DNA of 64,000 bases from Pseudomonas denitrificans (nom. rej.) (GCF_008807415.1 NZ_CP043626.1:4254501-4318500), one strand, 5' to 3'. Shown: positions 55,375 through 64,000, counted from the stretch's first letter. Notes: a model not told the origin generated them from the sequence alone. Translations and numbers: made by a program.

Positions 55375-56570
55375 AGACGCGACTCCACCAGGCGACCGTG
55401 CTCGGCGATCAGCTTGCCGGCCTTGAATACCCGGCGCTGCGCCGGGCGCGCGACCACGGCTTCACCGAGGGTTTCCACCGGCAGCAGGAGGAAGTCCGCC
55501 GGCGCACCAACTTCAAGACGCGCTGGCTCGCGCCCCAGTGCACGAGCGCCGTTGTCGGTAGCAGCGGCGAAGACGGCGGCGAGATCGTCGTCCTTGCACA
55601 GGTCGAAGCGGAAGGCGAGGAACATGGCGCGTTCGAGCATGTCGCCGTTGCCCATGGGCGACCAGGCATCGCGGATGCCGTCGCTGCCCAGGCACAGGTT
55701 CACGCCGGCCTCGCGCAGGGCGAGGAACGGCGGTACCGGGGTGTCGGCCGGCGCGGAGCTCATCAGGGAAATGCCCAGTTCGGAGAGTCGCTCGGCCAGC
55801 GGCTCGATCTGCTCCCAGGGGGCCATGCCCAGGCAGTAGGCGTGGCTGATCATCACCTTGCCCTGCAGGCCGTGGCGCTCGGTGTAGTCGGCGATGCGAG
55901 CGATCTGCCAGAGGCCCAGTTCGCCCTTGTCGTGCAGGTGGATATCCACGCCACGGCCAAATTCCACGGCCAGGCCGAAGACGATATCGAGCTGGGCAAT
56001 GGGGTCGTCGTCGATACCGCAGGGGTCGAGGCCGCCGACATTTTCCACGCCCAGCGCCAGCGCTTCGCGCATCAGTTCGGCGGTGCCGGGACGACTGACG
56101 AGGCCGGTCTGCGGGAAGACCACGAACTCCATGTCGATCAGGTCCGCATAGCGCTCGCGCAGCGCCTGCATCGCTACCACGTGGCGCAGGCCCAGTTCGG
56201 GGTCGATATCCACGTGGCAGCGGAAGGTCAGTGAGCCACGGGCAATGCACTGCTCCAGCAGCGCGCCAGCGCGTGCGGCGATGGGCGCCTCGATCTCACG
56301 CAGTACGCGGCGCTCGTTGGCGATGTAGTCCTTGAGCGTGGGCCCGGCGCTGTTGGGGCGCCAGGGTTGACCCCAGAGGGTCTTGTCCAGGTGGCAGTGG
56401 CTTTCCACCAGCGGCGGCAGCAGGAGCTGGCCGCCGCCGTCGATGTCGCCGGCCTGCGGCGCGGTGTTGTCGGCCGGACGGCGTTCGGCGATGCGGCCGT
56501 CACGGATGAGGAAGTCTTCCGCTGCATTGCCCAGCGGACGGATGTTGCGCAGCCAGTAGCTGTCGGTCAT
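55371..56570 (-). CDS. Cytosine deaminase-type amidohydrolase
   Basis: 399-residue metal hydrolase of the cytosine deaminase/AtzC group. All ligands are present: HCHLDK (residue about 58), HLHDKGE (strand 5), SHAYCLG, and the GSDGIRDAWSPMGNGDML signature (Asp). Relatives deaminate cytosine, creatinine or aminotriazines, so hydrolytic deamination of an imported compound is the safe prediction. It lies 123 bp after the solute-binding protein with a repeat element between. Part of the same leftward operon. Confidence 0.88.
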   Translation of the reverse strand: MTDSYWLRNIRPLGNAAEDFLIRDGRIAERRPADNTAPQAGDIDGGGQLLLPPLVESHCHLDKTLWGQPWRPNSAGPTLKDYIANERRVLREIEAPIAARAGALLEQCIARGSLTFRCHVDIDPELGLRHVVAMQALRERYADLIDMEFVVFPQTGLVSRPGTAELMREALALGVENVGGLDPCGIDDDPIAQLDIVFGLAVEFGRGVDIHLHDKGELGLWQIARIADYTERHGLQGKVMISHAYCLGMAPWEQIEPLAERLSELGISLMSSAPADTPVPPFLALREAGVNLCLGSDGIRDAWSPMGNGDMLERAMFLAFRFDLCKDDDLAAVFAAATDNGARALGREPARLEVGAPADFLLLPVETLGEAVVARPAQRRVFKAGKLIAEHGRLVESRL

Positions 56571-56595
56571 GGGGACCTCGAATCCAGAGAAGAAC

Positions 56596-56672
56596 GTAGG
56601 GCGAATAACTGCTTGCAGTTATCCGCCGATGAACTCGGCGACGGACGAGGCGTTCCGCCTCATGCGCCCTAC
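56596..56672. repeat. GTAGGGCG-type intergenic element with three hairpins
   Basis: 77-bp element bounded by GTAGGGCG and CGCCCTAC. Inside are three short palindromes: GCGAATAACTGC...GCAGTTATCCGC, CGCCGATGAACTCGGCG and GAGGCGTTCCGCCTC. It fits a small non-autonomous mobile or REP/BOX-like repeat. Related copies at 25171 and 61404. It separates the importer genes from the hydrolase genes and may change their relative expression. Confidence 0.75.
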
Positions 56673-56693
56673 GGGTTTACGGAGAACGGCGCG

Positions 56694-57746
56694 TCAGCCC
56701 TTGAGCTTGGACCAGATGCGATCCTGCAGCTCGCGGGACTTGTTGCTGCATTCCTTTTCCAGACGCAGGCGCGAGGCGTACTCCTCGGGCATGTTGATGG
56801 CGTCCATGACCTTCCACTTGGCGTCCAGCAGGTGGTCGGTCTGGATGCCGTTGGAATAGGCAATGGCGTTGGTCACCGCGGCGGCGTTCTCCGGCTTCAT
56901 CATCCAGTTGATGAAGACCTTGGCGTTCTCCGGGTGCGGCGCGCTTTTCGGCACTGCGAAGTTGTCCTGGAAGGAGGCCACGCCTTCGCGCGGATAGACG
57001 TACTTGATGGTGCTCTTCTGCAGCGTGGCGCGGGCGGTGGAGCCGTTCCAGTTCTGCATCAGCACGACTTCGCCGGAGGCCATGCGGTCCACGGTGTTGT
57101 CGGAGCTGTACATCTTCAGGAAGGGCTTCTGCTTCTGCAGCAACTCGAGAATTTTCTTGGCGTCCTGCGGGTTCTCGGTGCACTCGTCGACGTTGAGGTA
57201 ATGCGCGGCGGCGTTGATCAGGCTGCTCGGGGTATCCAGCGCGGCGACCTGGCCCTGCAGTTCCGGACGCGGCTCGAAGAACTCCTTCCAGGAGTCATCC
57301 AGCTTGCCGCCCGGCACCCGTGCGCTGTCGTAGGAGAAACCGGTGGTGCCCCACAGGTAGGGCGCCGAGTACTTGCGGCCGGGGTCGAAGCCCGGGTCGC
57401 GGAACGCTGGCTTGACGAACTGGAAGTTGGCCAGCTTGGGCGTGTCGATTTCCAGCAGCAGGTCCTGGTTGATCAGCGTCTGCATGATCGAGTGCGACGG
57501 CACGATCACGTCGTACGCCGCGCCGCCGGCCTGCAGCTTGGCCAGCAGGGTCTCGTTGCTGTCGTAGCCGTCCATGGTGACCTTGATGCCGGTCTCCTTC
57601 TCGAACTTGGCCAGCAGTTCCACCGGGTAGTAGTCGGTCCAGTTGTAGAAGAACAGCTGCTTGGGCTCCTCGGCCTGGGCGACGCCCGCAGCCAGCAGGG
57701 CGAGGGACAAACCGGCAAGGCCGTGACGCAGGGCATTCAACTTCAT
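56694..57746 (-). CDS. Periplasmic polyamine-type substrate-binding protein (PotF/PotD-like)
   Basis: 350 residues with a Sec signal (MKLNALRHGLAGLSLALLAA, cleavage after AQA). The mature protein matches polyamine-binding proteins: QLFFYNWTDYYPVELLAKFE, YDVIVPSHSIMQTLI and the aromatic-box region around YLWGTTGFSYD. It delivers a polyamine or related amine to the permeases that follow upstream in transcription order. Because the operon contains deaminases rather than polyamine enzymes, the true ligand may be another cationic or heterocyclic amine. Confidence 0.9.
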   Translation of the reverse strand: MKLNALRHGLAGLSLALLAAGVAQAEEPKQLFFYNWTDYYPVELLAKFEKETGIKVTMDGYDSNETLLAKLQAGGAAYDVIVPSHSIMQTLINQDLLLEIDTPKLANFQFVKPAFRDPGFDPGRKYSAPYLWGTTGFSYDSARVPGGKLDDSWKEFFEPRPELQGQVAALDTPSSLINAAAHYLNVDECTENPQDAKKILELLQKQKPFLKMYSSDNTVDRMASGEVVLMQNWNGSTARATLQKSTIKYVYPREGVASFQDNFAVPKSAPHPENAKVFINWMMKPENAAAVTNAIAYSNGIQTDHLLDAKWKVMDAINMPEEYASRLRLEKECSNKSRELQDRIWSKLKG

Positions 57747-57795
57747 GTTGCTCTCCGAAACGTAAGGTCAGAAAACGAAAGGTTGGCAGTCTTGA

Positions 57796-58587
57796 TCAGG
57801 CGTCCGGTTTGCCGCGCTGGCCGAGCCAGTACGACAGCACCACGAGGACGATGGAAATCACCAGCATGAGGGTCGAGATTGCGTTGATCTCGGGGGTCAC
57901 CCCGGCCTTGATGGCCGAGAAGATGTAGACCGGCAGCGTCGTCGAGCCGGGGCCGGCGACGAAGAAGGTCATGATGAAGTCGTCGAGGCTGACCACGAAC
58001 GCCAGCACCGCGCCGGACAGCACCGCCGGCCACAGCAGCGGCAAAGTCACCCGGCGGAACACCTGGTAGGGGCTGGCGTAGAGGTCGCCGGCGGCTTCCA
58101 GCAGGCTCTTGTCCAGGTCGTTCAGGCGTGCACGGATCGGCAGGTAGGCGAAGGGAATGCAGAAGCCGACGTGGGCGACGATCACCGTCATCAGGCCCAG
58201 CTTGATGCCCAGCGACATGAACAGCAGCAGCGTGGCCACCGCGATGACGATCTCCGGCAGGATCAGCGGCAGGTTGATGCCGCCCTCCACCAGCCGCCGT
58301 CCGTAGAACGGCCGCGAGGTCGCCAGCGCCGCCGCCAGGGCGATCGCCGTGGACAGCACGGTGGCAAAGCCGGCGACCACCAGCGAGTTGAACGCCGCCG
58401 CCTGGATCGAGGGGTTGGCGACTATCTTGCCGTACCAGGCGAAGGAGAATTCGGTCCACACCGTGGCCGAGCGGTTGGCGTTGAAGCTGTAGCCGATCAG
58501 AACGAAGATCGGCAGGTACAGGTAGGCCAGGACCAGCAGGCTGGTTTCGCGGGTGCCGGGCAGTTTCTTCAGGTGCTGGGCGATCAT
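57796..58587 (-). CDS. ABC transporter permease (PotI/PotC-type)
   Basis: 263 residues with six membrane segments and the EAA-type loop (LLEAAGDLYASPYQVFRRVTLP) that contacts the ATPase. The second of the paired permeases; it overlaps the first by 4 bp (ATGA). It forms the importer together with the 303-aa permease, the ATPase and the binding protein. Confidence 0.92.
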   Translation of the reverse strand: MIAQHLKKLPGTRETSLLVLAYLYLPIFVLIGYSFNANRSATVWTEFSFAWYGKIVANPSIQAAAFNSLVVAGFATVLSTAIALAAALATSRPFYGRRLVEGGINLPLILPEIVIAVATLLLFMSLGIKLGLMTVIVAHVGFCIPFAYLPIRARLNDLDKSLLEAAGDLYASPYQVFRRVTLPLLWPAVLSGAVLAFVVSLDDFIMTFFVAGPGSTTLPVYIFSAIKAGVTPEINAISTLMLVISIVLVVLSYWLGQRGKPDA

Positions 58588-59495
58588 GCGTTGGCTCCTC
58601 CCAGGTGGACGGCCTTGGCGGCGCGGCGGCTATACAGGGCGAACGCGATCAGGGCGAGCAGCATGATCGCCAGCAGCAGGAACGACAGCGAACCGCCCAG
58701 CGGCCAGTTGCGCGCGGTGCCGAACTGCTGCTGAATCAGGTTGCCGATCATCAGGGTCTTGCCGCCGCCGAGGATCGCCGGAGTGATGAAAGCGCCCAGG
58801 CTCGGGACGAACACCAGCAGGGAGCCGGCGATCACACCGGGCATGGACAGCGGCAGGATTACCCGCTGCAAAGCCCTCCAGCGGTTCGCACCCAGGTCAT
58901 AGGCAGCCTCGACCAGGCGCCAGTCGAGCTTCTCCAGAGTCGAGTAGATCGGCAGGATCATGAACGGCAGGAAGCTGTAGACCAGGCCGACGCAGACCGC
59001 AAAGTCGTTGTACAGCAGGGTGATGCCGCCGGCCTGGGGGAACAGCGCGTTGACCGACTGGGCGACCCAGCCGTGCTCGCGCAGGATGATCAGCCAGGCG
59101 TAGTTGCGGATCAGCAGGTTGGTCCAGAACGGGATGGTGATCAGCAGCACCATCAGGTTGCGCGAGCGCTCGCTGAGGCTGGTCATCCACAGCGCCACCG
59201 GGAAGCCGAAGAGGAAGCACAACAGCGTGGTGCCGCCGGCCTGGAACAGCGAGCGCAGCAGCGCCTGGGCATAGACCCAGTTCAGCTCGAGGTTGCCGTC
59301 GAAGTCTTCCTGGAAGAACAGCTGCACGTAGCTCTGGATCTGCCAGTCGGCGTGCCAGTCGACGCCGCCGTAGAGGTTGCGCGGCAGCAGGCTGATGTAA
59401 CCCATGATCGCCAGCGGGATGGCGATCAGCCCGAGCAGCGTCAGCGCCACCGGGCTGAGCAGCAACAGGCGGCGAGTGGTGGGCGACTCGTTCAT
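58584..59495 (-). CDS. ABC transporter permease (PotH/PotB-type)
   Basis: 303 residues, six membrane segments, with the EAA loop VEAAYDLGANRWRALQRVILP. The N-terminal hydrophobic segment (LLLLSPVALTLLGLIAIPLA) and the large first loop are typical of the first permease of polyamine importers. Starts 1 bp after the ATPase stop. Confidence 0.92.
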   Translation of the reverse strand: MNESPTTRRLLLLSPVALTLLGLIAIPLAIMGYISLLPRNLYGGVDWHADWQIQSYVQLFFQEDFDGNLELNWVYAQALLRSLFQAGGTTLLCFLFGFPVALWMTSLSERSRNLMVLLITIPFWTNLLIRNYAWLIILREHGWVAQSVNALFPQAGGITLLYNDFAVCVGLVYSFLPFMILPIYSTLEKLDWRLVEAAYDLGANRWRALQRVILPLSMPGVIAGSLLVFVPSLGAFITPAILGGGKTLMIGNLIQQQFGTARNWPLGGSLSFLLLAIMLLALIAFALYSRRAAKAVHLGGANA

Positions 59496-59496
59496 T

Positions 59497-60567
59497 TCAG
59501 GCCTCCATCAGCAGGCAGGCCTGGGGCGGCAGGTGCACCGCCACGGCCTCGCCGACGTCGCGGGCGCGACCGCCCTCGTTGCTCTCGCGCAGGGTGATCT
59601 GCGAAGCATCCGGCAAGCGGCAGCGGTACAGCGTGGCGGTGCCGACGTACATCACCGTCTCGATCACCGCGCGCAGGTGGTGCGGCTGCGACGGGTCGAC
59701 CAGCTTCGAGCGCTCCGGGCGGAAGGCGAGTTGGACACTGGTGCTGCTCAGGCCCGCCGGCAGTTCGCAGGGGATCTCCGCGGCCATGGCGTTGGGGTGG
59801 AACCCGCCCTGGCGCATCTGCCCGGGGAGGAAGTTGATGTCGCCGATGAACTGCGCGACGAAGCGGTGCGTCGGGCGTTCGTAGATTTCGTTGGGCGTGC
59901 CGATCTGCATGATGTTGCCGTGGGACATCACGGCGATGCGGTCGGACAGGGTCAACGCTTCTTCCTGGTCGTGGGTGACGAAGATGAAGGTGATGCCCGC
60001 CTCTTCCTGCACGCGCTTGAGCTCGACCTGCATCTCCTTGCGCAGCTTCAGGTCCAGCGCGGACAGCGGTTCATCGAGCAGCAGTACCGAAGGCTTGGGC
60101 GCCAGCGCGCGGGCCAGGGCCACGCGCTGCTGCTGGCCACCGGAGAGCTCGGCTGGCTTGCGGCGCGCCAGGTGTTCCATCTGCACCAGCGCCAGCATTT
60201 CCTTCACCCGGCCGGGAATTTCGCCGCGCGCCAGGCCCTGCATCTCCAGGCCGAAGGCGATGTTCTCGCTCACCGACATGTGCGGGAACAGGGCGTAGCT
60301 CTGGAACACGGTATTGATGCGGCGACGGTACGGCGGCAGGTCGTTGACTCGCTCGCCGCCGACGAGGATGTCGCCGGAGGTGACGTTCTCGAAACCGGCG
60401 ATGCTGCGCAGCAGCGTGGTCTTGCCGCAGCCGGAAGGCCCCAGCAAGGTGAAGAACTCATTATGGGCAATGTCGACCGACACTTCGTTGAGGGCGGGAG
60501 CGACGTTGGGATCATCGGTGTAGCGCTTGCTGACCCGACGCACCTCGACTGACGACGAGTGATTCAT
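59497..60567 (-). CDS. ABC transporter ATPase (PotA/PotG-type)
   Basis: 356 residues. Walker [18 protein letters not shown], signature [16 protein letters not shown], Walker [13 protein letters not shown] and switch His ([14 protein letters not shown]), followed by a TOBE-type regulatory C-terminus (residues about 270-350). First gene of the leftward operon, divergent from the GntR regulator. Energises uptake of the binding protein's ligand. Confidence 0.94.
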   Translation of the reverse strand: MNHSSSVEVRRVSKRYTDDPNVAPALNEVSVDIAHNEFFTLLGPSGCGKTTLLRSIAGFENVTSGDILVGGERVNDLPPYRRRINTVFQSYALFPHMSVSENIAFGLEMQGLARGEIPGRVKEMLALVQMEHLARRKPAELSGGQQQRVALARALAPKPSVLLLDEPLSALDLKLRKEMQVELKRVQEEAGITFIFVTHDQEEALTLSDRIAVMSHGNIMQIGTPNEIYERPTHRFVAQFIGDINFLPGQMRQGGFHPNAMAAEIPCELPAGLSSTSVQLAFRPERSKLVDPSQPHHLRAVIETVMYVGTATLYRCRLPDASQITLRESNEGGRARDVGEAVAVHLPPQACLLMEA

Positions 60568-60588
60568 TTTGGTGCATTCCTCTTGTTT

Positions 60589-60612
60589 TTGTATGCAATA
60601 TTTGAATGCAAT
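60589..60612. promoter_or_regulatory. Candidate GntR operator pair in the divergent promoter
   Basis: TTGTATGCAA (60589-60598) and TTGAATGCAA (60602-60611) are two TTG-N4-CAA sites 13 bp apart, similar to the TTGTATACAA-like operators of FCD-type GntR proteins. They lie 22-45 bp before the ATPase ATG, so they could repress the operon. Confidence 0.5.
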
Positions 60613-60707
60613 CTAGAAATAGCTGATGTATTTTTCTTCTGCAACTGGTTTTGCACGGACGGTTTTGCGGCATCCTTTGAAGGGTCAAGCAAGAGGCGGA
60701 GTCGCTC

Positions 60708-61394
60708 ATGGCGGAGAATCACCCCGAGTCCACGGTGGAACGCGTCTACCAAGGGGTTTACGAGGCAATCAGCAAGCGCACCCTGCGCCCCGGCATGAAG
60801 CTGGGCGAGGCGGCATTGGCGGAATTGTTCAAGGTCAGCCGCACTTCGGTACGCGCGGCGCTGAAACATCTGGAAGCGGATGGACTGGTTTCCAGCGCGC
60901 TCAACAAGGGTGCGTGGGTGTCTTTACCCAGCGACGAGGAGATCCGCTCGCTGTTCGAAACGCGGCGGTTGATCGAGATCGGCATCGTCAGTGAACTCTG
61001 TCGCCGCGCGGACAGCGCGATCATCCAGGACCTGCGCGACCACGTGGCGCTGGAAGAAGCGACCCACGACCACGACCACGCGCGGTTCGTCCACCTGCTG
61101 GGCGAGTTCCACCTGAAGCTGGCAGCGGCGCTGAACAACCCGGTGCTGCTGGACTTCTTCCGCAAGCTGATCGAGCGCGCCTCGCTCTACGCCACCACCC
61201 TGGACGACGACCAGCACGAGACCTGCCGCGGCAACGAGCACCAGCGACTGATCGAGTACATCGAGTCGGGCAACCAGGCGGCGGCCATCGAGCTGACCTG
61301 CATGCACCTCAATGCGATCGAGCAGGCGATCCTCAAGGCGGCGGGGAACCTGAAGGCGGATTACCATCCGCTCAAGCATCTGATCGGTGGCTGA
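60708..61394 (+). CDS. GntR/FCD-family regulator of the adjacent importer-deaminase operon
   Basis: 228 residues with an N-terminal winged helix (VYEAISKRTLRPGMKLGEAA, LAELFKVSRTSVRAALKHLE) and an FCD ligand-binding domain with the metal/ligand His pattern (FVHLLGEFHLKLAAAL, EHQRLIEYIESG). It is divergent from the ABC-importer operon with a 140-bp promoter region, so it most likely controls it and senses the imported compound or a breakdown product. Confidence 0.88.
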   Translation: MAENHPESTVERVYQGVYEAISKRTLRPGMKLGEAALAELFKVSRTSVRAALKHLEADGLVSSALNKGAWVSLPSDEEIRSLFETRRLIEIGIVSELCRRADSAIIQDLRDHVALEEATHDHDHARFVHLLGEFHLKLAAALNNPVLLDFFRKLIERASLYATTLDDDQHETCRGNEHQRLIEYIESGNQAAAIELTCMHLNAIEQAILKAAGNLKADYHPLKHLIGG

Positions 61395-61403
61395 GCGTGG
61401 AAT

Positions 61404-61440
61404 GTAGGGCGGATAACCTGGTCCAGGTTATCCGCCCTAC
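61404..61440. repeat. GTAGGGCG-type perfect palindrome
   Basis: GTAGGGCGGATAACCTGG and its exact reverse complement around a single T, 37 bp in all. It is the shortest and cleanest copy of the element also found at 25171 and 56596. It lies just after the GntR stop and before a terminator. Confidence 0.8.
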
Positions 61441-61455
61441 GCAAAGCACGCAGAG

Positions 61456-61484
61456 AAAAACGCCCGGCACGGCCGGGCGTTTTT
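61456..61484. terminator. Bidirectional terminator between the GntR gene and yjiA
   Basis: AAAAACGCCCGGC-ACG-GCCGGGCGTTTTT is a perfect 13-bp stem with A and T runs. It ends 4 bp from the yjiA stop and serves both convergent genes. Confidence 0.93.
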
Positions 61485-61487
61485 CAT

Positions 61488-62486
61488 TCAGGCGGTCGGG
61501 CCGCCCGTGATGCGATCGAAGCCACGACGAATCTCTTCTTCGGGCAGGTTGTCGCCGATGAAGACGATCACGCTCTCGCGCTGCTCGTTGCCCTTCCACG
61601 GCGTATCCCAGTCGAAGCCATACAACCGCAGCACGCCCTGGAACACCAGGCGACGCTCCTCGCCGGCGATGTTCAGCACGCCCTTGTAGCGCAGCAGCGA
61701 GTTACCGTGCCACTGCAGCAGGTCGTCCATGAATTCGCTGAGGCGCTCGATATCCAGCGGGTTGTCGCTGCGCAGCACCAGGGTGGTGATGCGGTCGGTC
61801 GTATCCGCCGCCGGGCGCACGGGGCGCAGCAGCGGGCGCAGGCCGAGGTCGGCGTTGAGGTTGAAGCCGCGTACGTCGAGCAGGCGCTCCAGTTCGATGG
61901 CGCCGTGCTCCACGGCATGGATCTCGGCGCGGCGGTTGATGCGCTGCAGGCGCTCGACCAGGGCCTCGTACTGCGCAGGAGAAACGAGGTCACTCTTGCT
62001 CACCAGGATGCGGTCGCCAAAGCCGACCTGGGCCTGGGCGATGGCTTCCTGCAGGTGGCGCTCGGCGTTGGCGGCGTCCACCAGGGTGATGATGCCGTCG
62101 AGCAGGTACCGCTCGCGCAGGGTCTCGTCGACGAAGAAGGTCTGCGCGACCGGGGCCGGGTCGGCCAGGCCGGTGCACTCGATCACCACGCGGTCGAAGT
62201 CCAGCTCGCCGTTGTCGCGGCGCTCCAGCAGGACGCAGAGCGCGCGCTCCAGGTCGCTATTGATGGTGCAGCAGACGCAGCCGTTGGAGAGCGTCGTCAC
62301 CTGAACCGCGTCGTCGCCGAGCAACTGAGCGTCAATCGGCGTCTCGCTGAATTCGTTCTCGATCACGGCGATCTTCAGGCCGTGCTCTGCCTTGAGGATG
62401 TGCTTGAGCAGGGTGGTCTTGCCGGCCCCGAGGAAGCCGGTGAGGACGGTCACCGGAATCTGCGGCGCGCTTGCGGAATCGGTCAT
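61488..62486 (-). CDS. yjiA: CobW/COG0523-family GTPase (YjiA-like)
   Basis: 332-residue P-loop GTPase proposed to act as a metal insertase or chaperone. Walker A GFLGAGKTTLLKHIL, the metal-binding CVCCTI (CxCC) motif, Walker B-type DRVVIECTGLADP, and the SKSD base-recognition motif (VSKSDLVS) are all present, followed by the CobW C-terminal domain. The start at 62486 (MTDSASAPQIPVTVLTGF) fits the family; a longer frame adds 27 residues covering the hairpin upstream. It stands beside ybdD and cstA, a conserved arrangement (PAO1 PA4604-4606 from memory), suggesting a link to carbon-starvation transport. Confidence 0.93.
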   Translation of the reverse strand: MTDSASAPQIPVTVLTGFLGAGKTTLLKHILKAEHGLKIAVIENEFSETPIDAQLLGDDAVQVTTLSNGCVCCTINSDLERALCVLLERRDNGELDFDRVVIECTGLADPAPVAQTFFVDETLRERYLLDGIITLVDAANAERHLQEAIAQAQVGFGDRILVSKSDLVSPAQYEALVERLQRINRRAEIHAVEHGAIELERLLDVRGFNLNADLGLRPLLRPVRPAADTTDRITTLVLRSDNPLDIERLSEFMDDLLQWHGNSLLRYKGVLNIAGEERRLVFQGVLRLYGFDWDTPWKGNEQRESVIVFIGDNLPEEEIRRGFDRITGGPTA

Positions 62487-62530
62487 GGAAACTTCCAGGC
62501 AATCAGAATGAAAAACGGGCGGAAATGAAA

Positions 62531-62556
62531 ACGGGCCGCGATCGCTCGCGGCCCGT
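62531..62556 (-). terminator. Terminator-like hairpin between ybdD and yjiA
   Basis: ACGGGCCGCGA-TCGC-TCGCGGCCCGT is an 11-bp perfect stem. On the minus strand it is followed by TTTTCATTT, consistent with an intrinsic terminator after ybdD. yjiA would then have its own promoter or depend on readthrough. Confidence 0.75.
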
Positions 62557-62579
62557 CCGTTATACACCCATCCGCGGAC

Positions 62580-62783
62580 TCAACAGCAGCGGATCGGCCT
62601 TCCCTTGCCGCCACCGTAGCGCGCCTCCTGGCGCTCGCGGAAGAACTCCTCGTAGGTCATCGGAGTCTTGTCCGGGTGCTTGTTCTGCATGTGCTGAACG
62701 TAGGTGTCGTAATCGGGCATGCCGACCAGCATGCGTGCGGCCTGCCCGAGATACTTACCCATGCGGCTGAGGTCGTTGAACAT
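62580..62783 (-). CDS. ybdD: YbdD/YjiX (DUF466) small protein
   Basis: 67-residue protein with the family core [20 protein letters not shown] and a CC at the C-terminus. YbdD/YjiX proteins are encoded next to CstA/BtsT pyruvate transporters and were shown to support pyruvate uptake in E. coli. Here it directly follows cstA (12-bp gap). Confidence 0.93.
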   Translation of the reverse strand: MFNDLSRMGKYLGQAARMLVGMPDYDTYVQHMQNKHPDKTPMTYEEFFRERQEARYGGGKGRPIRCC

Positions 62784-62795
62784 GATGCTCCTCCG

Positions 62796-63998
62796 TCAGG
62801 CGTCCGGAATCGGCTGGAACGGAGCTTCCTTGTCGGTGCGCTCCTTCTTGGTCCAGGCGCTGGCGCCTACCTTGATCGCGTACACCAGCACGCTGAACAC
62901 CACCAGCAGGAACAGCACGGTGAGGCCGGCGTTGATGTAAGCGTTCATCATCACATGCTGCATCTGGCCGATGTCCTTGGCCGGAGCGATGATCTGACCG
63001 GCGTCCAGGCCGGCGGAGTATTTCTTGCCCAGGGCAATGAAGCCCACGGCCGGGTTGCTGTCGAACAGCTTGATCAGGCCGGCGGTGGTGGTGCAGATCA
63101 GCAGCCAGGCGGCCGGCAGGGCGGTCACCCAGACGTACTGCTGGCGCTTCATCTTGATCAGTACGACGGTGGAGAGCATCAGCGCGATGCCGGCGAGCAT
63201 CTGGTTGGAGATGCCGAACAGCGGCCACAGCGTGTTGATGCCACCCAGCGGATCGACCACGCCCTGGTACAGCAGCCAGCCCCACAGCGCGACGCAGCCG
63301 CCGGTGCCGATGATGTTGGCGGTCCAGGATTCGGTCTTCTTCAGCGCCGGGACGAAGTTGCCCAGCAGGTCCTGCAGCATGAAGCGCCCGGCACGGGTGC
63401 CGGCGTCCACCGCGGTGAGGATGAACAGCGCCTCGAAGAGAATCGCGAAGTGGTACCAGAAGGCCATGGTGTTCTCACCCGGCAGCACCTGGTGAAGGAT
63501 GTGCGCGATGCCCACGGCGAGGGTCGGCGCACCACCGGCACGGGCCAGGATGGTGGTCTCGCCGATGTCCTTGGCGGTCTGGGTCAGAATTTCCGGGGTG
63601 ATGGTGAAGCCCCAGCTGCTGACGGTCGCGGCCACCGCGGTAACGTCGGTGCCGACCACGGCCGGCGGGCTGTTCATGGCGAAGTAGATGCCCGGTTCGA
63701 TGACCGAGGCGGCGACCATCGCCATGATGGCCACGAAGGACTCCATCAGCATGCCGCCGTAGCCGATGTAGCGGGCGTCGGGCTCGCGGTTGAGCAGCTT
63801 GGGCGTGGTGCCCGAGGAGATCAGCGCGTGGAAGCCGGAGACGGCGCCACAGGCGATGGTGATGAACAGGAACGGGAACAGGCCGCCCTTCCACACCGGG
63901 CCGGTGCCGTCGGTGAACTGGGTCAGGGCCGGCATCTTCAGCTCCGGCGAAACGATCACGATGCCGATGGCCAGGGCGATGATGGTGCCGATCTTGAG
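62796..63998 (-). CDS. cstA: CstA/BtsT-type pyruvate (peptide) transporter, 5' part beyond window
   Basis: C-terminal about 400 residues of a carbon-starvation family transporter; the N-terminus runs off the right edge. Multiple membrane segments and family motifs ACGAVSGFHALISSGTTPKL, ARYIGYGGMLMESFVAIMA and MFLLVV-like ends are visible. E. coli CstA and BtsT import pyruvate and CstA also peptides. Co-transcribed with ybdD, a pairing typical for this family. Confidence 0.94.
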   Translation of the reverse strand, partial: LKIGTIIALAIGIVIVSPELKMPALTQFTDGTGPVWKGGLFPFLFITIACGAVSGFHALISSGTTPKLLNREPDARYIGYGGMLMESFVAIMAMVAASVIEPGIYFAMNSPPAVVGTDVTAVAATVSSWGFTITPEILTQTAKDIGETTILARAGGAPTLAVGIAHILHQVLPGENTMAFWYHFAILFEALFILTAVDAGTRAGRFMLQDLLGNFVPALKKTESWTANIIGTGGCVALWGWLLYQGVVDPLGGINTLWPLFGISNQMLAGIALMLSTVVLIKMKRQQYVWVTALPAAWLLICTTTAGLIKLFDSNPAVGFIALGKKYSAGLDAGQIIAPAKDIGQMQHVMMNAYINAGLTVLFLLVVFSVLVYAIKVGASAWTKKERTDKEAPFQPIPDA

Positions 63999-64000
63999 GA

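Overview
The window is chromosomal DNA from a Pseudomonas of the P. aeruginosa lineage (P. nitroreducens/citronellolis/knackmussii-like). The left 27 kb runs ftsH-rlmE-yhbY-DUF4149-greA-carB-lysE-carA-dapB-dnaJ-dnaK-grpE-recN-fur-bamE-rnfH-ratA-smpB-lldR-lldPD-dld-pmrAB. From memory this is the PAO1 order around PA4751-PA4777. The tmRNA tag ANDDNYALAA and the protein sequences agree with that placement. GC is high except in the polysaccharide locus and its promoter region.

Region by region: (1) 1-18.2 kb holds housekeeping genes for proteolysis, rRNA modification, transcript elongation, carbamoyl phosphate, lysine synthesis, heat shock (sigma32 promoter), DNA repair (LexA box), iron control and outer-membrane assembly. 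(2) 18.2-25.2 kb is the lactate regulon, with a 23-bp LldR operator. (3) 25.3-27.8 kb is the PmrA/PmrB two-component system and a small secreted protein. (4) 27.9-33.7 kb holds a single-chain biotin carboxylase/carboxyltransferase, a yybP-ykoY (Mn2+) riboswitch before a CaCA-type exporter, a DJ-1/PfpI protein and ssrA (tmRNA). (5) 33.7-40.5 kb is a small-gene region, then a soluble Cache protein, a FadR-type regulator, a KauB/PuuC-like aldehyde dehydrogenase and a frameshifted APC permease. (6) 40.6-52.5 kb is a leftward surface-polysaccharide operon: a family-2 glycosyltransferase, rmlBDAC (dTDP-L-rhamnose), a TPR-Wzm fusion permease, a short Wzt, a lipoprotein, a giant RgpF/TagF-type polymerase split by a frameshift, and a TagD-like CDP-glycerol synthase. 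(7) 53.2-61.4 kb is a GntR-controlled operon with a polyamine-type ABC importer, two amidohydrolases and a flavin reductase-like protein. (8) 61.5-64 kb is yjiA-ybdD-cstA.

The most unusual content is region 6. The genes predict an ABC-exported glycan that contains rhamnose and glycerol phosphate, resembling a teichoic acid in a Gram-negative organism. Three genes (the APC permease, the RgpF/TagF protein and rmlA) each lack one base in a C-run of the + strand. This is either real inactivation or, more likely, systematic consensus error in the assembly.
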